The notes beneath the pieces were generated by a model. It saw only the letters and a program-made list of their open reading frames with translations, made no database searches and was not told the DNA's origin. From Pseudomonas sp. DTU_2021_1001937_2_SI_NGA_ILE_001 (lineage in GTDB: Bacteria; Pseudomonadota; Gammaproteobacteria; Pseudomonadales; Pseudomonadaceae): a DNA stretch of 64,000 nucleotides. The translations under genes and the position numbers were made by a program. Shown one piece after another: positions 27,286-36,182 of the stretch; positions within the stretch are counted from its first letter, which is position 1, and each line of letters opens with the position of its first letter. The stretch is from positions 4,092,001-4,156,000 of the forward strand of contig NZ_CP135971.1 in assembly GCF_032463525.1 (NCBI RefSeq), given 5' to 3'.

Positions 27286-28632
27286 TCAGGATTTGGCGGG
27301 GGCCGGTTCGGCGGCCGGGGCGTCATGCAGGGCTTCATCAAGTTCCATGCGCTTGAGCGGGCCGACGATGAACAGGTAGGCGAAGGCACCCAGCAGGCCC
27401 ATGGCGGCGACATACACCAGCGCCATGTCGAACGAGCCCTTGCCGACCAGCAGGCCGATGGCGATGGGGGTGACGATGCTGGCGATGTTGCCGCAGAAGT
27501 TGAACATCGCGCCGCTGATGCCCATGGCCTGCTTGGGCGAGACGTCGCCGACGATGCACCAGCCCAGGTTGCCGACGCCTTTGGCGAAGAAGGCGATGGA
27601 CATCACCAGAATCACCAGGGACACCGACTGGGTGTAGTTGGCGACCACGATGCTGCTCGATAGCAGCAGGCCGCAGATGATCGGGGTCTTGCGTGCCGCC
27701 GTGAGGCTGAAGCCCTTCTTGAGCATCCAGTCCGACCACAGGCCGCCGACCATGCCGCCGACGAAACCGGCCAGCGGCGGGATGGCGGCCACCAGGCCGA
27801 CCTTGAGCATGGTCATGCCCTTGGCTTCGACCAGGTAAGTGGGGAACCAGGTGAGGAAGAACCAGGTGATCGAGGTCAGGCAGAACTGCCCCAGGTACAC
27901 GCCGAGCATCATGCGGTTGGCGCCGATGGCCCGGGCGCGCTGCCAGCTGAACGGGGTCTTGGTATCGCCGATGTTCGGCATGCCGCCACCGCTTTCGATG
28001 TATTCGATTTCCGCCGGGTTGACCCGCTTGTCCTTGCGCGGCTCGTGGACCATGCGAAACCACAGCAGGCCGACCAGGATGCCGGCCGCACCGGTCCAGA
28101 AGAACACGTGCTGCCAGCCGAAGGCATTGAGCAGCAGCACCATCAGCGGCGTGAAGGCGGCCAGGGCGAAATACTGCGCCGACTGGAAGATCGCCGTGGC
28201 CAGGCCGCGTTCGTGGCGCGGGAACCACATCACCGTCAGCCGGTTGTTGGCCGGGAAGGCCGGCGACTCGGCCACGCCCATCAGAAAGCGCAGCACGAAC
28301 AGCGCCAGGAACGCCGAGCTGAACAGGTCGACGTAGCCCTGCAGGAAGGTCAGGGTCGACCACAGGATCAGGCTGACGCCCAGCACCAGGCGCGAGCCGT
28401 AGCGGTCGAGCACGATACCGCCGGGAATCTGCATGCTGGTGTAGGCCCAGCCGAACGCGGAAAAGGCGATGCCCATGGTCACCGCATCGAAGCCCAGGTC
28501 GCTGCGCATCGCCGGGGCGGCGATGGACAGGGTGGCGCGGTCGACGTAGTTGAACACGGTGACGATGAAGATCATCGCCAGGATGAGGTAGCGGACGTTG
28601 GTCCTGGCTACCGAGGGGTTGGTCTGGCTCAC
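27286..28632 (-). CDS. MFS transporter, hexarate (glucarate/galactarate) type
   Basis: The 448-residue transporter has twelve predicted helices and belongs to the anion:cation symporter branch that includes GudP and GarP (FNYVDRATLSIAAPAMRSDL, QIPGGIVLDRYGSR, RFLMGVAESPAFPANNR, WFPRHERG). The start is taken as the GTG at 28632 (VSQTNPSVARTNVRYL), with AAGGAA about ten bases upstream; no ATG fits the family N terminus. It lies directly upstream of the talarate/galactarate dehydratase and probably imports its substrate. Transcription starts about 140 bases earlier, between two operators. Confidence 0.88.
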   Translation of the reverse strand: MSQTNPSVARTNVRYLILAMIFIVTVFNYVDRATLSIAAPAMRSDLGFDAVTMGIAFSAFGWAYTSMQIPGGIVLDRYGSRLVLGVSLILWSTLTFLQGYVDLFSSAFLALFVLRFLMGVAESPAFPANNRLTVMWFPRHERGLATAIFQSAQYFALAAFTPLMVLLLNAFGWQHVFFWTGAAGILVGLLWFRMVHEPRKDKRVNPAEIEYIESGGGMPNIGDTKTPFSWQRARAIGANRMMLGVYLGQFCLTSITWFFLTWFPTYLVEAKGMTMLKVGLVAAIPPLAGFVGGMVGGLWSDWMLKKGFSLTAARKTPIICGLLLSSSIVVANYTQSVSLVILVMSIAFFAKGVGNLGWCIVGDVSPKQAMGISGAMFNFCGNIASIVTPIAIGLLVGKGSFDMALVYVAAMGLLGAFAYLFIVGPLKRMELDEALHDAPAAEPAPAKS

Positions 28633-28706
28633 TGTTGTTGTCTTCCTTATGAGTGATCGGTGTCGGGCAACGTGAGCGAAGTGCCCGGCAGCCCGTCCGG
28701 GCGAGA

Positions 28707-28724
28707 AATGATTGCGCAATCATT
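28707..28724. promoter_or_regulatory. downstream operator for the LacI-type regulator
   Basis: AATGATTGCGCAATCATT is an 18-base perfect palindrome with the central CG typical of LacI-family sites. Here it is the core of a perfect 34-base palindrome (28699-28732, arms ending GGGCGAG and CTCGCCC). It lies inside the predicted 5' leader of the MFS gene. An identical 18-mer sits at 28785. Confidence 0.75.
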
Positions 28725-28777
28725 TCTCGCCCAAAAAAATCAGGCTGGCGGATTACGGCCAAGGCCTGATGAGCTGG

Positions 28778-28805
28778 ATCATACAATGATTGCGCAATCA
28801 TTCAA
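28778..28805 (-). promoter_or_regulatory. sigma-70 promoter of the MFS-dehydratase operon
   Basis: On the minus strand, TTGAAT (28805-28800) and TATGAT (28783-28778) are separated by 16 bases. The -10 matches consensus at five of six positions. The upstream operator fills the spacer, so a bound repressor would block RNA polymerase directly. Transcription would start near 28771. Confidence 0.65.
28785..28802. promoter_or_regulatory. upstream operator for the LacI-type regulator
   Basis: The second copy of AATGATTGCGCAATCATT lies between the -35 and -10 boxes. Centre-to-centre distance to the other copy is 78 bases, about seven helical turns, which would allow a repression loop by a tetramer or paired dimers. 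Confidence 0.75.
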
Positions 28806-28835
28806 GCGCTGAGCTACGTACGGCAGGGGGCGGGG

Positions 28836-29879
28836 TCAGGTGGTCTGACGGTCGATCAGGGTAAATCCGCTGTCGATGCGCAGGGGTTCGACGCTGTTGT
28901 CGGCATGATCGAAGCGCTCCAGTAGCGCTTCGGCGACCTGCAGGCCAATCGCCTGGCCGTTGACGCTGACCGTGGACAGCGCCGGGTAGACCTGGGCGGC
29001 GCTGCTCAAGTCGCCAAACCCCATCACCGCCAGATCCTCGGGCACTCGCAGGCCACGGCTGGCGGCTTCGGCCAGCACGCCTTGGGCGATGGTGTCGGAG
29101 CTGCACACCACCACCTCGGGTCTGTCGTGCTGCTCCAGCAGTGCCTGCAAGCCGTCTCGCCCGGTCTTGAGAGTGGCCGGTGGGGTCATCACCTGCAGCG
29201 GCACCTGGTCGATGCCATGTCGACCCAGCTCGGCGATCAGGCTGTTGCAGCGTCGCAAACCGCGAGGGTCGCCCAGGCTGACGATGGAGAAGCGCCGATA
29301 GCCCTTGCCCAGCAGGTGCCGGGCAATGGCTTCGCCGACTTTCTCGTGGGAGAACCCCACCAGCATGTCCAGCGGGTCGTCGGAAAGGTCCCAGGCCTCG
29401 ACCACCGGAATGCCGGACTGGGCCAGGCGCAGCCGGCTGGACTCGGTGTGCAGCGTGCCGGTCAGCACGATACCGTCGGGGCGGCGGCCGAGGATGGCCT
29501 CCAGCAGCTTTTCTTCCTGTTCGGCGGAATAGCCCGTCAATCCCAGCAGGGTCTGGTAACCGGCCTGGGTCAGGCGGTCCATCAGCGCCTGCACGGTGTC
29601 GGCGAAGATCGAGTTGGCGATGGTGGGCAGGAAGATCGCCACCAGTCGGCTGCGATTGCTGGCCAGGCTGCCGGCCAGCATGTTGGACACGTAGCCGGTC
29701 TGGCGTACGGCTTCGATGACTTTCTGCCGGGTCTTCTCGCTGACCACTTCCGGTCGACTCAAGGCCCGCGACACGGTGATCGGCGACACCCCTGCCACCT
29801 TGGCGACATCGATCAGGGTCGGCTGGGTCGGCTTGTGGCCCGACTGCGACAGGGCGGCCTTGGCAGGTTTCTTCGGCAT
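28836..29879 (-). CDS. LacI family transcriptional regulator of hexarate genes
   Basis: The 347-residue repressor has the LacI helix-turn-helix at about 20-45 (TLIDVAKVAGVSPITVSRAL) with the hinge helix following (TGYVSNMLAGSLAS). A periplasmic-binding-protein-like effector domain fills the rest (LVAIFLPTIANSIFADTV, DGIVLTGTLHTE, AVMGFGDLSSAA). It resembles the GntR (gluconate) branch of LacI proteins. It lies upstream of the MFS-dehydratase genes on the same strand, and its probable operators are the two identical palindromes after its stop. The effector is probably a hexarate or its breakdown product; this is inferred from the neighbours. Confidence 0.9.
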   Translation of the reverse strand: MPKKPAKAALSQSGHKPTQPTLIDVAKVAGVSPITVSRALSRPEVVSEKTRQKVIEAVRQTGYVSNMLAGSLASNRSRLVAIFLPTIANSIFADTVQALMDRLTQAGYQTLLGLTGYSAEQEEKLLEAILGRRPDGIVLTGTLHTESSRLRLAQSGIPVVEAWDLSDDPLDMLVGFSHEKVGEAIARHLLGKGYRRFSIVSLGDPRGLRRCNSLIAELGRHGIDQVPLQVMTPPATLKTGRDGLQALLEQHDRPEVVVCSSDTIAQGVLAEAASRGLRVPEDLAVMGFGDLSSAAQVYPALSTVSVNGQAIGLQVAEALLERFDHADNSVEPLRIDSGFTLIDRQTT

Positions 29880-29914
29880 GGGAGTTCCGGGTTACGCGGC
29901 GGGCCGCCAATGTA

Positions 29915-30361
29915 TCAATGCCCGTGGCTTCTGCCTACATGGGAGGGTTCGCCTTCCGGGGTCGCCACTGCGCCGGTCACTTCCAGGCGCTCAAGGATCG
30001 CGCAGTGGCTCGGGTCGGCGTCGTTGCAACGCTGGCGCAGCTCACGCAGTTGCTGTTGCAGGGCCTGCAGGCTGGCGACTCGCGCATCGACATGGGCGAT
30101 GTGTTCTTCGATCAGCGCGTTGACGCTTTCGCACTGGTCCTGGGGGCTGTCACGCAGGCTGAGCAGGCGACGGATTTCGTCCAGGGTCATGTCCAGGCTG
30201 CGGCAGTTGCGGATGAAGGTCAGGCGTTCGACATGCGCCTGGGTATAGAAGCGGTAGTTGCCTTCGGTGCGCGACGGCGCAGGCAGCAGACCCTCGCGTT
30301 CGTAGTAGCGCACGGTTTCGACCTGGGTATCGGTCAGTCTGGCCAGTTCACCAATCTTCAT
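29915..30361 (-). CDS. cadR: MerR family Cd/Pb-responsive regulator CadR
   Basis: This 148-residue MerR protein is the size of P. putida CadR (about 147). The start MKIGELARLTDTQVETVRYY at 30361 gives the standard N-terminal helix-turn-helix. A dimerisation helix follows. The metal-binding Cys residues are in RDSPQDQCESVNAL and CNDADPSHC, as in CadR/PbrR, and the C terminus is His-rich (HVGRSHGH). It is divergent from cadA and would twist the 19-bp-spaced cadA promoter open when Cd(II) (or Pb/Zn) binds. Confidence 0.94.
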   Translation of the reverse strand: MKIGELARLTDTQVETVRYYEREGLLPAPSRTEGNYRFYTQAHVERLTFIRNCRSLDMTLDEIRRLLSLRDSPQDQCESVNALIEEHIAHVDARVASLQALQQQLRELRQRCNDADPSHCAILERLEVTGAVATPEGEPSHVGRSHGH

Positions 30362-30384
30362 GGCAGTGATTTCCGAGAGGGTGC

Positions 30385-30415
30385 TTGACCCTATAGTGGC
30401 TACAGGGTGTTCACT
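30385..30415 (+). promoter_or_regulatory. MerR-type cadA promoter and CadR operator
   Basis: The -35 TTGACC (30385-30390) and -10 TTCACT (30410-30415) are 19 bases apart, the long spacer diagnostic of MerR-activated promoters. Between them lies a dyad: ACCCTATAG (30388-30396) and CTACAGGGT (30400-30408), eight of nine bases matching. The cadA start follows 30 bases later behind GGAGG. Confidence 0.9.
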
Positions 30416-30445
30416 TGGCAACATCACGACTCGGAGGCTCGACAG

Positions 30446-32686
30446 ATGGGGCAGATCACCCGGCTCACGCCTGTGCAGGACGCACATTCACACGCTCACC
30501 CGGCCGCTTCTGGCCACGCGCATGGCCATGGCGGCTGCTGCTCGGCAGGTGCTGCGCCATCGGAGGTGGTTTTTGACCAGGCTGCTTCTGCCGAGGCACG
30601 CCTGAGCCAGTTCCGCATCGAAGCCATGGACTGTCCCACCGAGCAAACCCTGATCCAGGACAAGCTCGGCAAGTTGGCCGGTGTGCAAAAGCTGGAGTTC
30701 AACCTGATCCAGCGCCGCCTCGGGGTCTGGCACGTGCTGCCCGACACCGCTGCGATTCGTGATGCCATCGGTGCCTTGGGCATGGACGCTCAACCTCTGG
30801 ACGCCGGTGCCACGCCCGAACCGGCAGCGACGGCGAAGAAGAGTGGCTGGAAGCTGCTGACCCTCTCTGGCCTGACCGCCCTGGGGGCCGAGCTGGTGCA
30901 TTTCAGCGCCGGTCCCGAGTGGCTGGTGGCGGCGTTGGCGCTGCTGTCGATCCTCAGTTGTGGCCTGGGCACCTACAAGAAGGGCTGGATCGCCCTGCGC
31001 AACCGCAACCTGAACATCAACGCGCTGATGAGCATCGCCGTGACCGGCGCGGTGCTGATCGGCCAGTGGCCGGAAGCGGCGATGGTGATGTTCCTGTTCA
31101 CCGTCGCGGAATTGATCGAAGCCCGGTCCCTGGACCGCGCGCGCAACGCCATCGGTGGGCTGATGCAACTCACCCCTGACCGCGCCACCATACGCCAGGC
31201 TGATGGCAGCTGGCTGGAGGTCGAGGCCGAGGCCGTCGAGCCCGGTGCAGTCGTTCGGGTCAGGCCCGGCGAGCGTATTGCCCTGGATGGCGAAGTGCTG
31301 AGCGGGCAGTCAACGGTCGACCAGGCGCCGATCACCGGCGAGAGCCTGCCGGTGGAGAAGGGCGTGGGCGACAAGCTGTTCGCTGGCACCATCAACCAGG
31401 CCGGTGCCCTGGAGTTCCGCGTCACCGCCGCGGCCAACCAGTCGACCCTGGCGCGCATCATCCATGCCGTCGAAGAGGCCCAGGGCGCTCGCGCACCGAC
31501 CCAGCGCTTCGTCGACCGCTTCTCGCGCATCTACACCCCGGCGGTGTTCGCCATTGCCCTGGCCGTGGCCGTGGTGGCGCCGCTGTTCTTCGACGGGGCC
31601 TGGTTCGACTGGATCTACCGTGCCCTGGTGCTGCTGGTCGTGGCCTGCCCTTGCGCCCTGGTGATTTCCACCCCGGTGACCATCGTCAGTGGCCTGGCGG
31701 CGGCAGCGCGCAAGGGCATCTTGGTCAAGGGCGGTGTGTACCTGGAAATGGGCCGCCAGCTCGACTACCTAGCCTTGGACAAGACCGGCACCCTGACCCA
31801 CGGCAAGCCGGTGCAGACTGACTGCGTGGTGCTGCAGGAACGCCCCGAAGGCGTCGCGGCCCTGGCTGTCAGCCTGGCGGCACGTTCCGATCACCCGGTG
31901 TCACTGGCCATCGCCCAGGCCGCCGAGCCCGGCCTGGCCCGCCATGAGGTCAAGGACTTCGAGGCCCTGGGCGGGCGGGGTGTGGCTGGCCGCATCGATG
32001 GCCGCCGCTATCATCTGGGTAACCACCGCCTAGTCGAGGAACTGGGGCTGTGCTCGCCAGCGCTGGAGGCCCGGCTCGACGCGCTGGAATCGCAGGGCAA
32101 GACCGTGGTCCTGCTGCTCGATGAAAGCGGCCCGCTGGCACTGTTCGCGGTGGCCGATACGGTGAAGGACAGCAGCCGCGAAGCGGTCGCCCAGTTGCAT
32201 GAGCTGGGCATCAAGACCCTGATGCTGACCGGTGACAACCCGCACACCGCCAGGGCGATTGCCGATCAGGTGGGCATCGATGAAGCGCAGGGCAACCTGC
32301 TGCCAGCCGACAAGCTGCAGGCCATCGAAGCGCTGTACGGACGCCAGCATCGCGTCGGTATGGTCGGTGACGGCATCAATGACGCCCCGGCGCTGGCCCG
32401 AGCGGAGATCGGGTTCGCCATGGCGGCGGCGGGCACCGATACCGCGATCGAGACCGCCGACGTGGCGCTGATGGACGACGACCTGCGCAAGATTCCGGCG
32501 TTCATCCGCCTGTCTCGGCAGACCGCTGCGGTTTTGCGGCAGAACATCGCCCTGGCGCTGCTCACCAAGCTGCTGTTCCTCGGCATTACCTTCGCCGGCA
32601 TGGCGACCATGTGGATGGCGGTGTTCGCCGACATGGGGGTTAGCCTGCTGGTGGTGTTCAACGGCCTGCGCCTGCTGCGGGCCTGA
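30446..32686 (+). CDS. cadA: Cd/Zn/Pb-exporting P1B-type ATPase
   Basis: The 746-residue heavy-metal pump starts at 30446 (MGQITRLTPVQDAHSH). Its N-terminal tail is His/Cys-rich (HSHAHPAASGHAHGHGGCC), and a metal-binding domain with the C-X2-E variant follows (IEAMDCPTEQ). About eight membrane helices are visible, with the CPC metal-transport motif (VACPCALVIST). The phosphorylation site is DKTGTLTHG, the actuator motif is ITGESLPVEKG, and the hinge motif is MVGDGINDAPAL. This set marks a subgroup 2 (Zn/Cd/Pb) exporter. It is divergently paired with cadR, whose operator it uses. Confidence 0.95.
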   Translation: MGQITRLTPVQDAHSHAHPAASGHAHGHGGCCSAGAAPSEVVFDQAASAEARLSQFRIEAMDCPTEQTLIQDKLGKLAGVQKLEFNLIQRRLGVWHVLPDTAAIRDAIGALGMDAQPLDAGATPEPAATAKKSGWKLLTLSGLTALGAELVHFSAGPEWLVAALALLSILSCGLGTYKKGWIALRNRNLNINALMSIAVTGAVLIGQWPEAAMVMFLFTVAELIEARSLDRARNAIGGLMQLTPDRATIRQADGSWLEVEAEAVEPGAVVRVRPGERIALDGEVLSGQSTVDQAPITGESLPVEKGVGDKLFAGTINQAGALEFRVTAAANQSTLARIIHAVEEAQGARAPTQRFVDRFSRIYTPAVFAIALAVAVVAPLFFDGAWFDWIYRALVLLVVACPCALVISTPVTIVSGLAAAARKGILVKGGVYLEMGRQLDYLALDKTGTLTHGKPVQTDCVVLQERPEGVAALAVSLAARSDHPVSLAIAQAAEPGLARHEVKDFEALGGRGVAGRIDGRRYHLGNHRLVEELGLCSPALEARLDALESQGKTVVLLLDESGPLALFAVADTVKDSSREAVAQLHELGIKTLMLTGDNPHTARAIADQVGIDEAQGNLLPADKLQAIEALYGRQHRVGMVGDGINDAPALARAEIGFAMAAAGTDTAIETADVALMDDDLRKIPAFIRLSRQTAAVLRQNIALALLTKLLFLGITFAGMATMWMAVFADMGVSLLVVFNGLRLLRA

Positions 32687-32716
32687 GCGGACAACCGGGT
32701 AGGGCCGGCCGGTCCT

Positions 32717-34096
32717 TCAGCCTTGCTGCTTGCCCAACCGCGGCTTGACGCCAATCTGGTAGGCCACCACCAGCAGCGCCACCCACACCGCGCCGACGAT
32801 CAAGGCTGCGCGGCTGTCCGGGAACCAGCCCAGTACCGCGAAGATGAACAGCATGAAGACGATCGCCGCCGCCGGCGCCCACGGCCAGAACGGTACCGGG
32901 AACTGCAGCTGGCGCGCCTGCTCGGCGCTCATCTGCCGGCGCATCGCCACTTGGGTGAGCAGAATCATCAGCCAGACCCAGACCGTGGCGAAGGTTGCCA
33001 GCGAAGCGATGAGCAGGAATACGTTCTGCGGAATCAGGTAGTTGAGCAGCACGCCCAGCAGCAGGGTCACGCCCATCACCACTACGGTCATCCACGGCAC
33101 CCCATGGCGGGACAGGCGGGCGAAGGCTTTTGGCGCCTGACCGTCCTGGGCCATGCCATACATCATTCGCCCGGCGCCGAAGATATCGCTGTTGATTGCC
33201 GATACCGCCGCCGAGATCACCACGATATTGAGCACCGTGGCGGCCGCCGGCATGCCCAGGTTGCTGAAGATCTGCACGAAGGGGCTGCCCTGGGTGCCGA
33301 TCTGCGTCCAGGGGAACAGGCACATCACCACGAACAGGGTCAGCACGTAGAACAACAGAATGCGCAGCGGCACGGCATTGATCGCCTGCGGCAGGGTGCG
33401 CTTGGGATCCTTGGCCTCGCCGGCGGTGATGCCGATGATCTCGATGCCGCCGAAGGCGAACATCACCACCGCCAGCGAGGCGACCAGGCCGCCGATGCCG
33501 TTGGGCATGAAGCCGCCATGCGCCCACAGGTTGCTGATGCCAGAGGTCAACTCGCCGCCGCTGCTGCTGCCGACGCCGAACAGCATGATGGCCGCGCCGC
33601 CGATGATCATCGCCACGATGGCACTGACCTTGAGCAGCGACAGCCAGAACTCGGTTTCACCGAAGACCTTGACGTTGCACAGGTTCAGCGCACCGATGAA
33701 CAGCACGATGGACAGCACCCAGATCCAGCGTGGTGTATCCGGAAACCAGAAGCCCATGTACATGCCGAAGGCCGTGACGTCGGCCAGGCACACGATGATC
33801 ATCTCGAAGGCGTAGGTCCAGCCCAGGATGAAGCCCGACAACGGGCCCAGGTAGCGGCTGGCGTAATGGCTGAAGGACCCGGCGACCGGATCGTGGACGG
33901 CCATTTCGCCGAGGGCGCGCATGACCATGAATACGGCGGCGCCGCCGATCAGGTAGGCCAGCAGCACGGCCGGGCCGGCTTGCTGGATGGCGGCGGCCGA
34001 GCCGTAGAACAGGCCTGTGCCGATGGCAGAACCCAGGGCCATGAAACGGATGTGACGGGCCGAGAGCCCGCGTTTCAAACCATCTTTTGACGTCAT
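32717..34096 (-). CDS. APC-family amino acid permease, ProY-like
   Basis: The 459-residue transporter has twelve predicted helices. The first-helix motif of amino acid/proton symporters is clear ([20 protein letters not shown]), with [20 protein letters not shown] and [19 protein letters not shown]. From memory it is closest to the enterobacterial proline permease ProY and to histidine permeases beside hut genes. Proline, histidine or a related substrate is likely, but sequence alone does not decide. The start [11 protein letters not shown] (34096) is chosen; an in-frame ATG at 34111 adds five residues and no ribosome site is clear for either. It converges on cadA with 30 bases between the stops. 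Confidence 0.85.
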   Translation of the reverse strand: MTSKDGLKRGLSARHIRFMALGSAIGTGLFYGSAAAIQQAGPAVLLAYLIGGAAVFMVMRALGEMAVHDPVAGSFSHYASRYLGPLSGFILGWTYAFEMIIVCLADVTAFGMYMGFWFPDTPRWIWVLSIVLFIGALNLCNVKVFGETEFWLSLLKVSAIVAMIIGGAAIMLFGVGSSSGGELTSGISNLWAHGGFMPNGIGGLVASLAVVMFAFGGIEIIGITAGEAKDPKRTLPQAINAVPLRILLFYVLTLFVVMCLFPWTQIGTQGSPFVQIFSNLGMPAAATVLNIVVISAAVSAINSDIFGAGRMMYGMAQDGQAPKAFARLSRHGVPWMTVVVMGVTLLLGVLLNYLIPQNVFLLIASLATFATVWVWLMILLTQVAMRRQMSAEQARQLQFPVPFWPWAPAAAIVFMLFIFAVLGWFPDSRAALIVGAVWVALLVVAYQIGVKPRLGKQQG

Positions 34097-34235
34097 TACT
34101 GGTCCAATCATTACTGGTGTGGCGAATGGCAGTGCGAGCCGGCACGCGACCGGACCTCGCAGGCAAGCCCGCCATTCTACGGCAAGATGTTGCATAGCGT
34201 TTCGCGGGATTTCACGAGGGGGGCGGTGGCGACCC

Positions 34236-34925
34236 TCAGATCACCTTCACGGCGCGACCGATGAACTGGATCGGCCCGGTGGGCTTGCCGGTAGGGGAGC
34301 CGCTGGGCGGTTCCAGGGTCAGCTCGAACAGCTGGTTGGGCTGCAGCGGCGGCAGGCGGTCCAGGGGAATCTCGATCACCTGGCCCGGCTTGACCAGGCC
34401 CAGGGAGACCGGCGCCTGCCAGTCATCACCCTTGGTCCAGAACTCAAGCGCCTTGTCGGCCGGTACCGAGGTGGTACCCATGGGAATCAGCTGCAGCTGG
34501 CGGCTGTCGCGTGCCTGGATCACCCAGCCAGGGGCCCGGTCCTGCGGCGCGACCAGTACCACCAAGTAGCTGGGCGGGGCTGAAGCCGGACCTGTTGCCA
34601 GCAGGCTGGCCAGCAGCAGCGAGGCGGCCAGCCCGGCCCCGGCCAGGCCGCGCCACAGGTTCAGGTTGTTCCACCAGCCGCTTCTGGCGGGGGCGGTGGC
34701 GCCGAGGCTGCGTTCGATACGCGGCCACAATTGCATCGACGGCTCTACAGCTGCGGCCTGTGCCGTGAGCGGCAGCAGGCGCGCCTCCCAGGCATCCACC
34801 GCCGCTTGCAAGGCCGGGTCGTTGACCAGGCGTCGTTCGACCTCCCGCTGCTGCTCGGCAGACAGGGTGCCGAGCACGTATTCACCGGCCAGTTCGTCGC
34901 GTTCGGCCTCGCTCAGCGGATTCAT
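34236..34925 (-). CDS. RskA-family anti-sigma factor
   Basis: The 229-residue membrane protein has an N-terminal cytoplasmic zinc-less anti-sigma segment ([19 protein letters not shown]), then a single membrane helix (about 98-118; [17 protein letters not shown]). A periplasmic RskA-type C-terminal domain follows ([20 protein letters not shown] and [19 protein letters not shown]). The start overlaps the upstream sigma gene stop by four bases, so expression is coupled one to one. It should hold the sigma factor inactive until a periplasmic or membrane signal leads to its proteolysis. Confidence 0.9.
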   Translation of the reverse strand: MNPLSEAERDELAGEYVLGTLSAEQQREVERRLVNDPALQAAVDAWEARLLPLTAQAAAVEPSMQLWPRIERSLGATAPARSGWWNNLNLWRGLAGAGLAASLLLASLLATGPASAPPSYLVVLVAPQDRAPGWVIQARDSRQLQLIPMGTTSVPADKALEFWTKGDDWQAPVSLGLVKPGQVIEIPLDRLPPLQPNQLFELTLEPPSGSPTGKPTGPIQFIGRAVKVI

Positions 34926-35458
34926 CCGATGCACTCCTTGAGGGCCGCCAGGCTGCGCTTGATCCAGGCCTTGACCGTACCCAGTGGCGCGCCGACCTTC
35001 TGGGCAATCTGCTGGTGACTGTAGCCGTCCACATAGGCGTGGCAGATGCAATTGCGCCGTACCGGTTCGAGCTGTTCCAGGCACTGATGAATGCGCCCTG
35101 GGTGGACCTGCCAGTCGAAACTGTCGATCGTTGCCGTCGTTGCCAGATCGTGCTCGACCAAAGGGGCCTCGCGGGCATGATCGCGCATGTGATTGAGCGC
35201 CAGACGGCGGGTGAGGGTGAACACCCAGCCGCGTGCCGAACCGCGCTGCGGATCGAAACGGCTCGCCTGGGTCCAGATTCTGAGAAAGGCGTCGTGCACG
35301 ATGTCTTCTGCCTGGGCGCGATCACGCACGATGCGCAGGACCACGCCGAGCAGTCGCGCGCTTTCCTGGCGGTAAAGGCCCTGCAGGGCGCCCCGCTCGC
35401 CGCGGGCGCAGGCCTGCAAGGCCGTTTCGTAGTCAAACTGCGCTTCGAAGGAGGTCAA
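34922..35458 (-). CDS. ECF sigma factor (SigK-like group)
   Basis: The 178-residue sigma-70 family protein has region 2 (GLYRQESARLLGVVLRIVRD, DIVHDAFLRIWTQASRFDP, GWVFTLTRRLALNHMRDH) and region 4 (HAYVDGYSHQQIAQKVGAPL, then GTVKAWIKRSL). No ATG exists in frame, and the apparent start is TTG at 35458; other in-frame rare starts upstream are unlikely. The RskA anti-sigma follows with ATGA overlap. The DUF3455 gene lies 75 bases upstream on the same strand and may be a target or co-transcribed gene. ECF members with RskA partners (SigK group) control small exported-protein regulons. Confidence 0.9.
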   Translation of the reverse strand: MTSFEAQFDYETALQACARGERGALQGLYRQESARLLGVVLRIVRDRAQAEDIVHDAFLRIWTQASRFDPQRGSARGWVFTLTRRLALNHMRDHAREAPLVEHDLATTATIDSFDWQVHPGRIHQCLEQLEPVRRNCICHAYVDGYSHQQIAQKVGAPLGTVKAWIKRSLAALKECIG

Positions 35459-35533
35459 GTCGATCCGCCATCCCTGGGTTGTCGCGACCTCGGGCGAGGC
35501 TGCCAGTCAGCAGCATAGCTGATTGCCATGCCG

Positions 35534-36067
35534 TCAGTTGCTGGCCCAGAAAATGTAGTCGGCCTGGTACTTGACCACTTCTTTCCGGCCCTTGCTGGCT
35601 TCATCGCAGGTCTTGGCCGGTGCCACGCCACCCTTGAGCGCCACGCGCTGGATATAGCTCACGCCGCTGAGCACGCCCTTGCCTTCGGCCGGGTTGGCCT
35701 TGACCAGCTGGTACGGCAGATTGCCCGCGCTGGAAGGCGCCACGGCTACCTGTGTACCGGTGAGTTTCGAACCATCCTTGGCCTCCCAGGTGGCGGGCGG
35801 GCCGTAGTAGCTGCCGATGGTGCGACCGCTGCGGTCGTTGAGCTCGGCCTTGGGGCCGATGAAGGTCCATTCCAGCTGGTTTTCGGTGCCGGCCTTGGCC
35901 TTGCATTCGTAGGTGATTTCGCCAACCCCGGTGGTTTGCAGGCTGACCTTGTGACCCGCCGGTACCCGCACGCTCTCAGGCAGATCGGCCTGGGCGAAGG
36001 CTGTGGTGGCCAGGCAGGTGAATGCCAGGGTGGTTCCGGTCAGGCAGAGCAAGCGTTTTGCGTTCAT
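35534..36067 (-). CDS. exported DUF3455 protein
   Basis: The 177-residue protein has a Sec signal peptide (about 1-25; LLCLTGTTLAFTCLATTAFA, then QADLPE). The mature part matches DUF3455: VPAGHKVSLQTTGVGEITYE, then CKAKAG, TIGSYYGPPATWEAKDGSKL, LPYQLVKANPAEGKGVLSGV and SYIQRV. Two Cys in the mature chain (in YECKAK and KTCDEA) could form a disulfide. It starts behind GGAGA. Its place beside an ECF sigma/anti-sigma pair suggests control by that sigma. I know of no defined function for the family. Confidence 0.82.
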   Translation of the reverse strand: MNAKRLLCLTGTTLAFTCLATTAFAQADLPESVRVPAGHKVSLQTTGVGEITYECKAKAGTENQLEWTFIGPKAELNDRSGRTIGSYYGPPATWEAKDGSKLTGTQVAVAPSSAGNLPYQLVKANPAEGKGVLSGVSYIQRVALKGGVAPAKTCDEASKGRKEVVKYQADYIFWASN

Positions 36068-36182
36068 GCAGACATCTCCAGAAAGTGGAATCGCGCTCAG
36101 CAACCCGGTGGCTGCTGTTGGTACTACACGCGAGGTTGGAGTCTGGATGCAGGCTGGATGAAATTTTCTTGTTTGGTGCGGG

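Noticed and set aside
28699..28732. The 34-bp palindrome as an intrinsic terminator of the LacI gene
   Set aside because: The run of Ts lies upstream, not downstream, of the stem on the transcribed strand, and an identical 18-bp core occurs again inside the promoter, which fits operators better.
29915..32686. The cadmium resistance pair as part of a recent mobile island
   Set aside because: I saw no transposase, integrase, att-like repeats or shift in base composition around cadR-cadA. It looks like a chromosomal locus.
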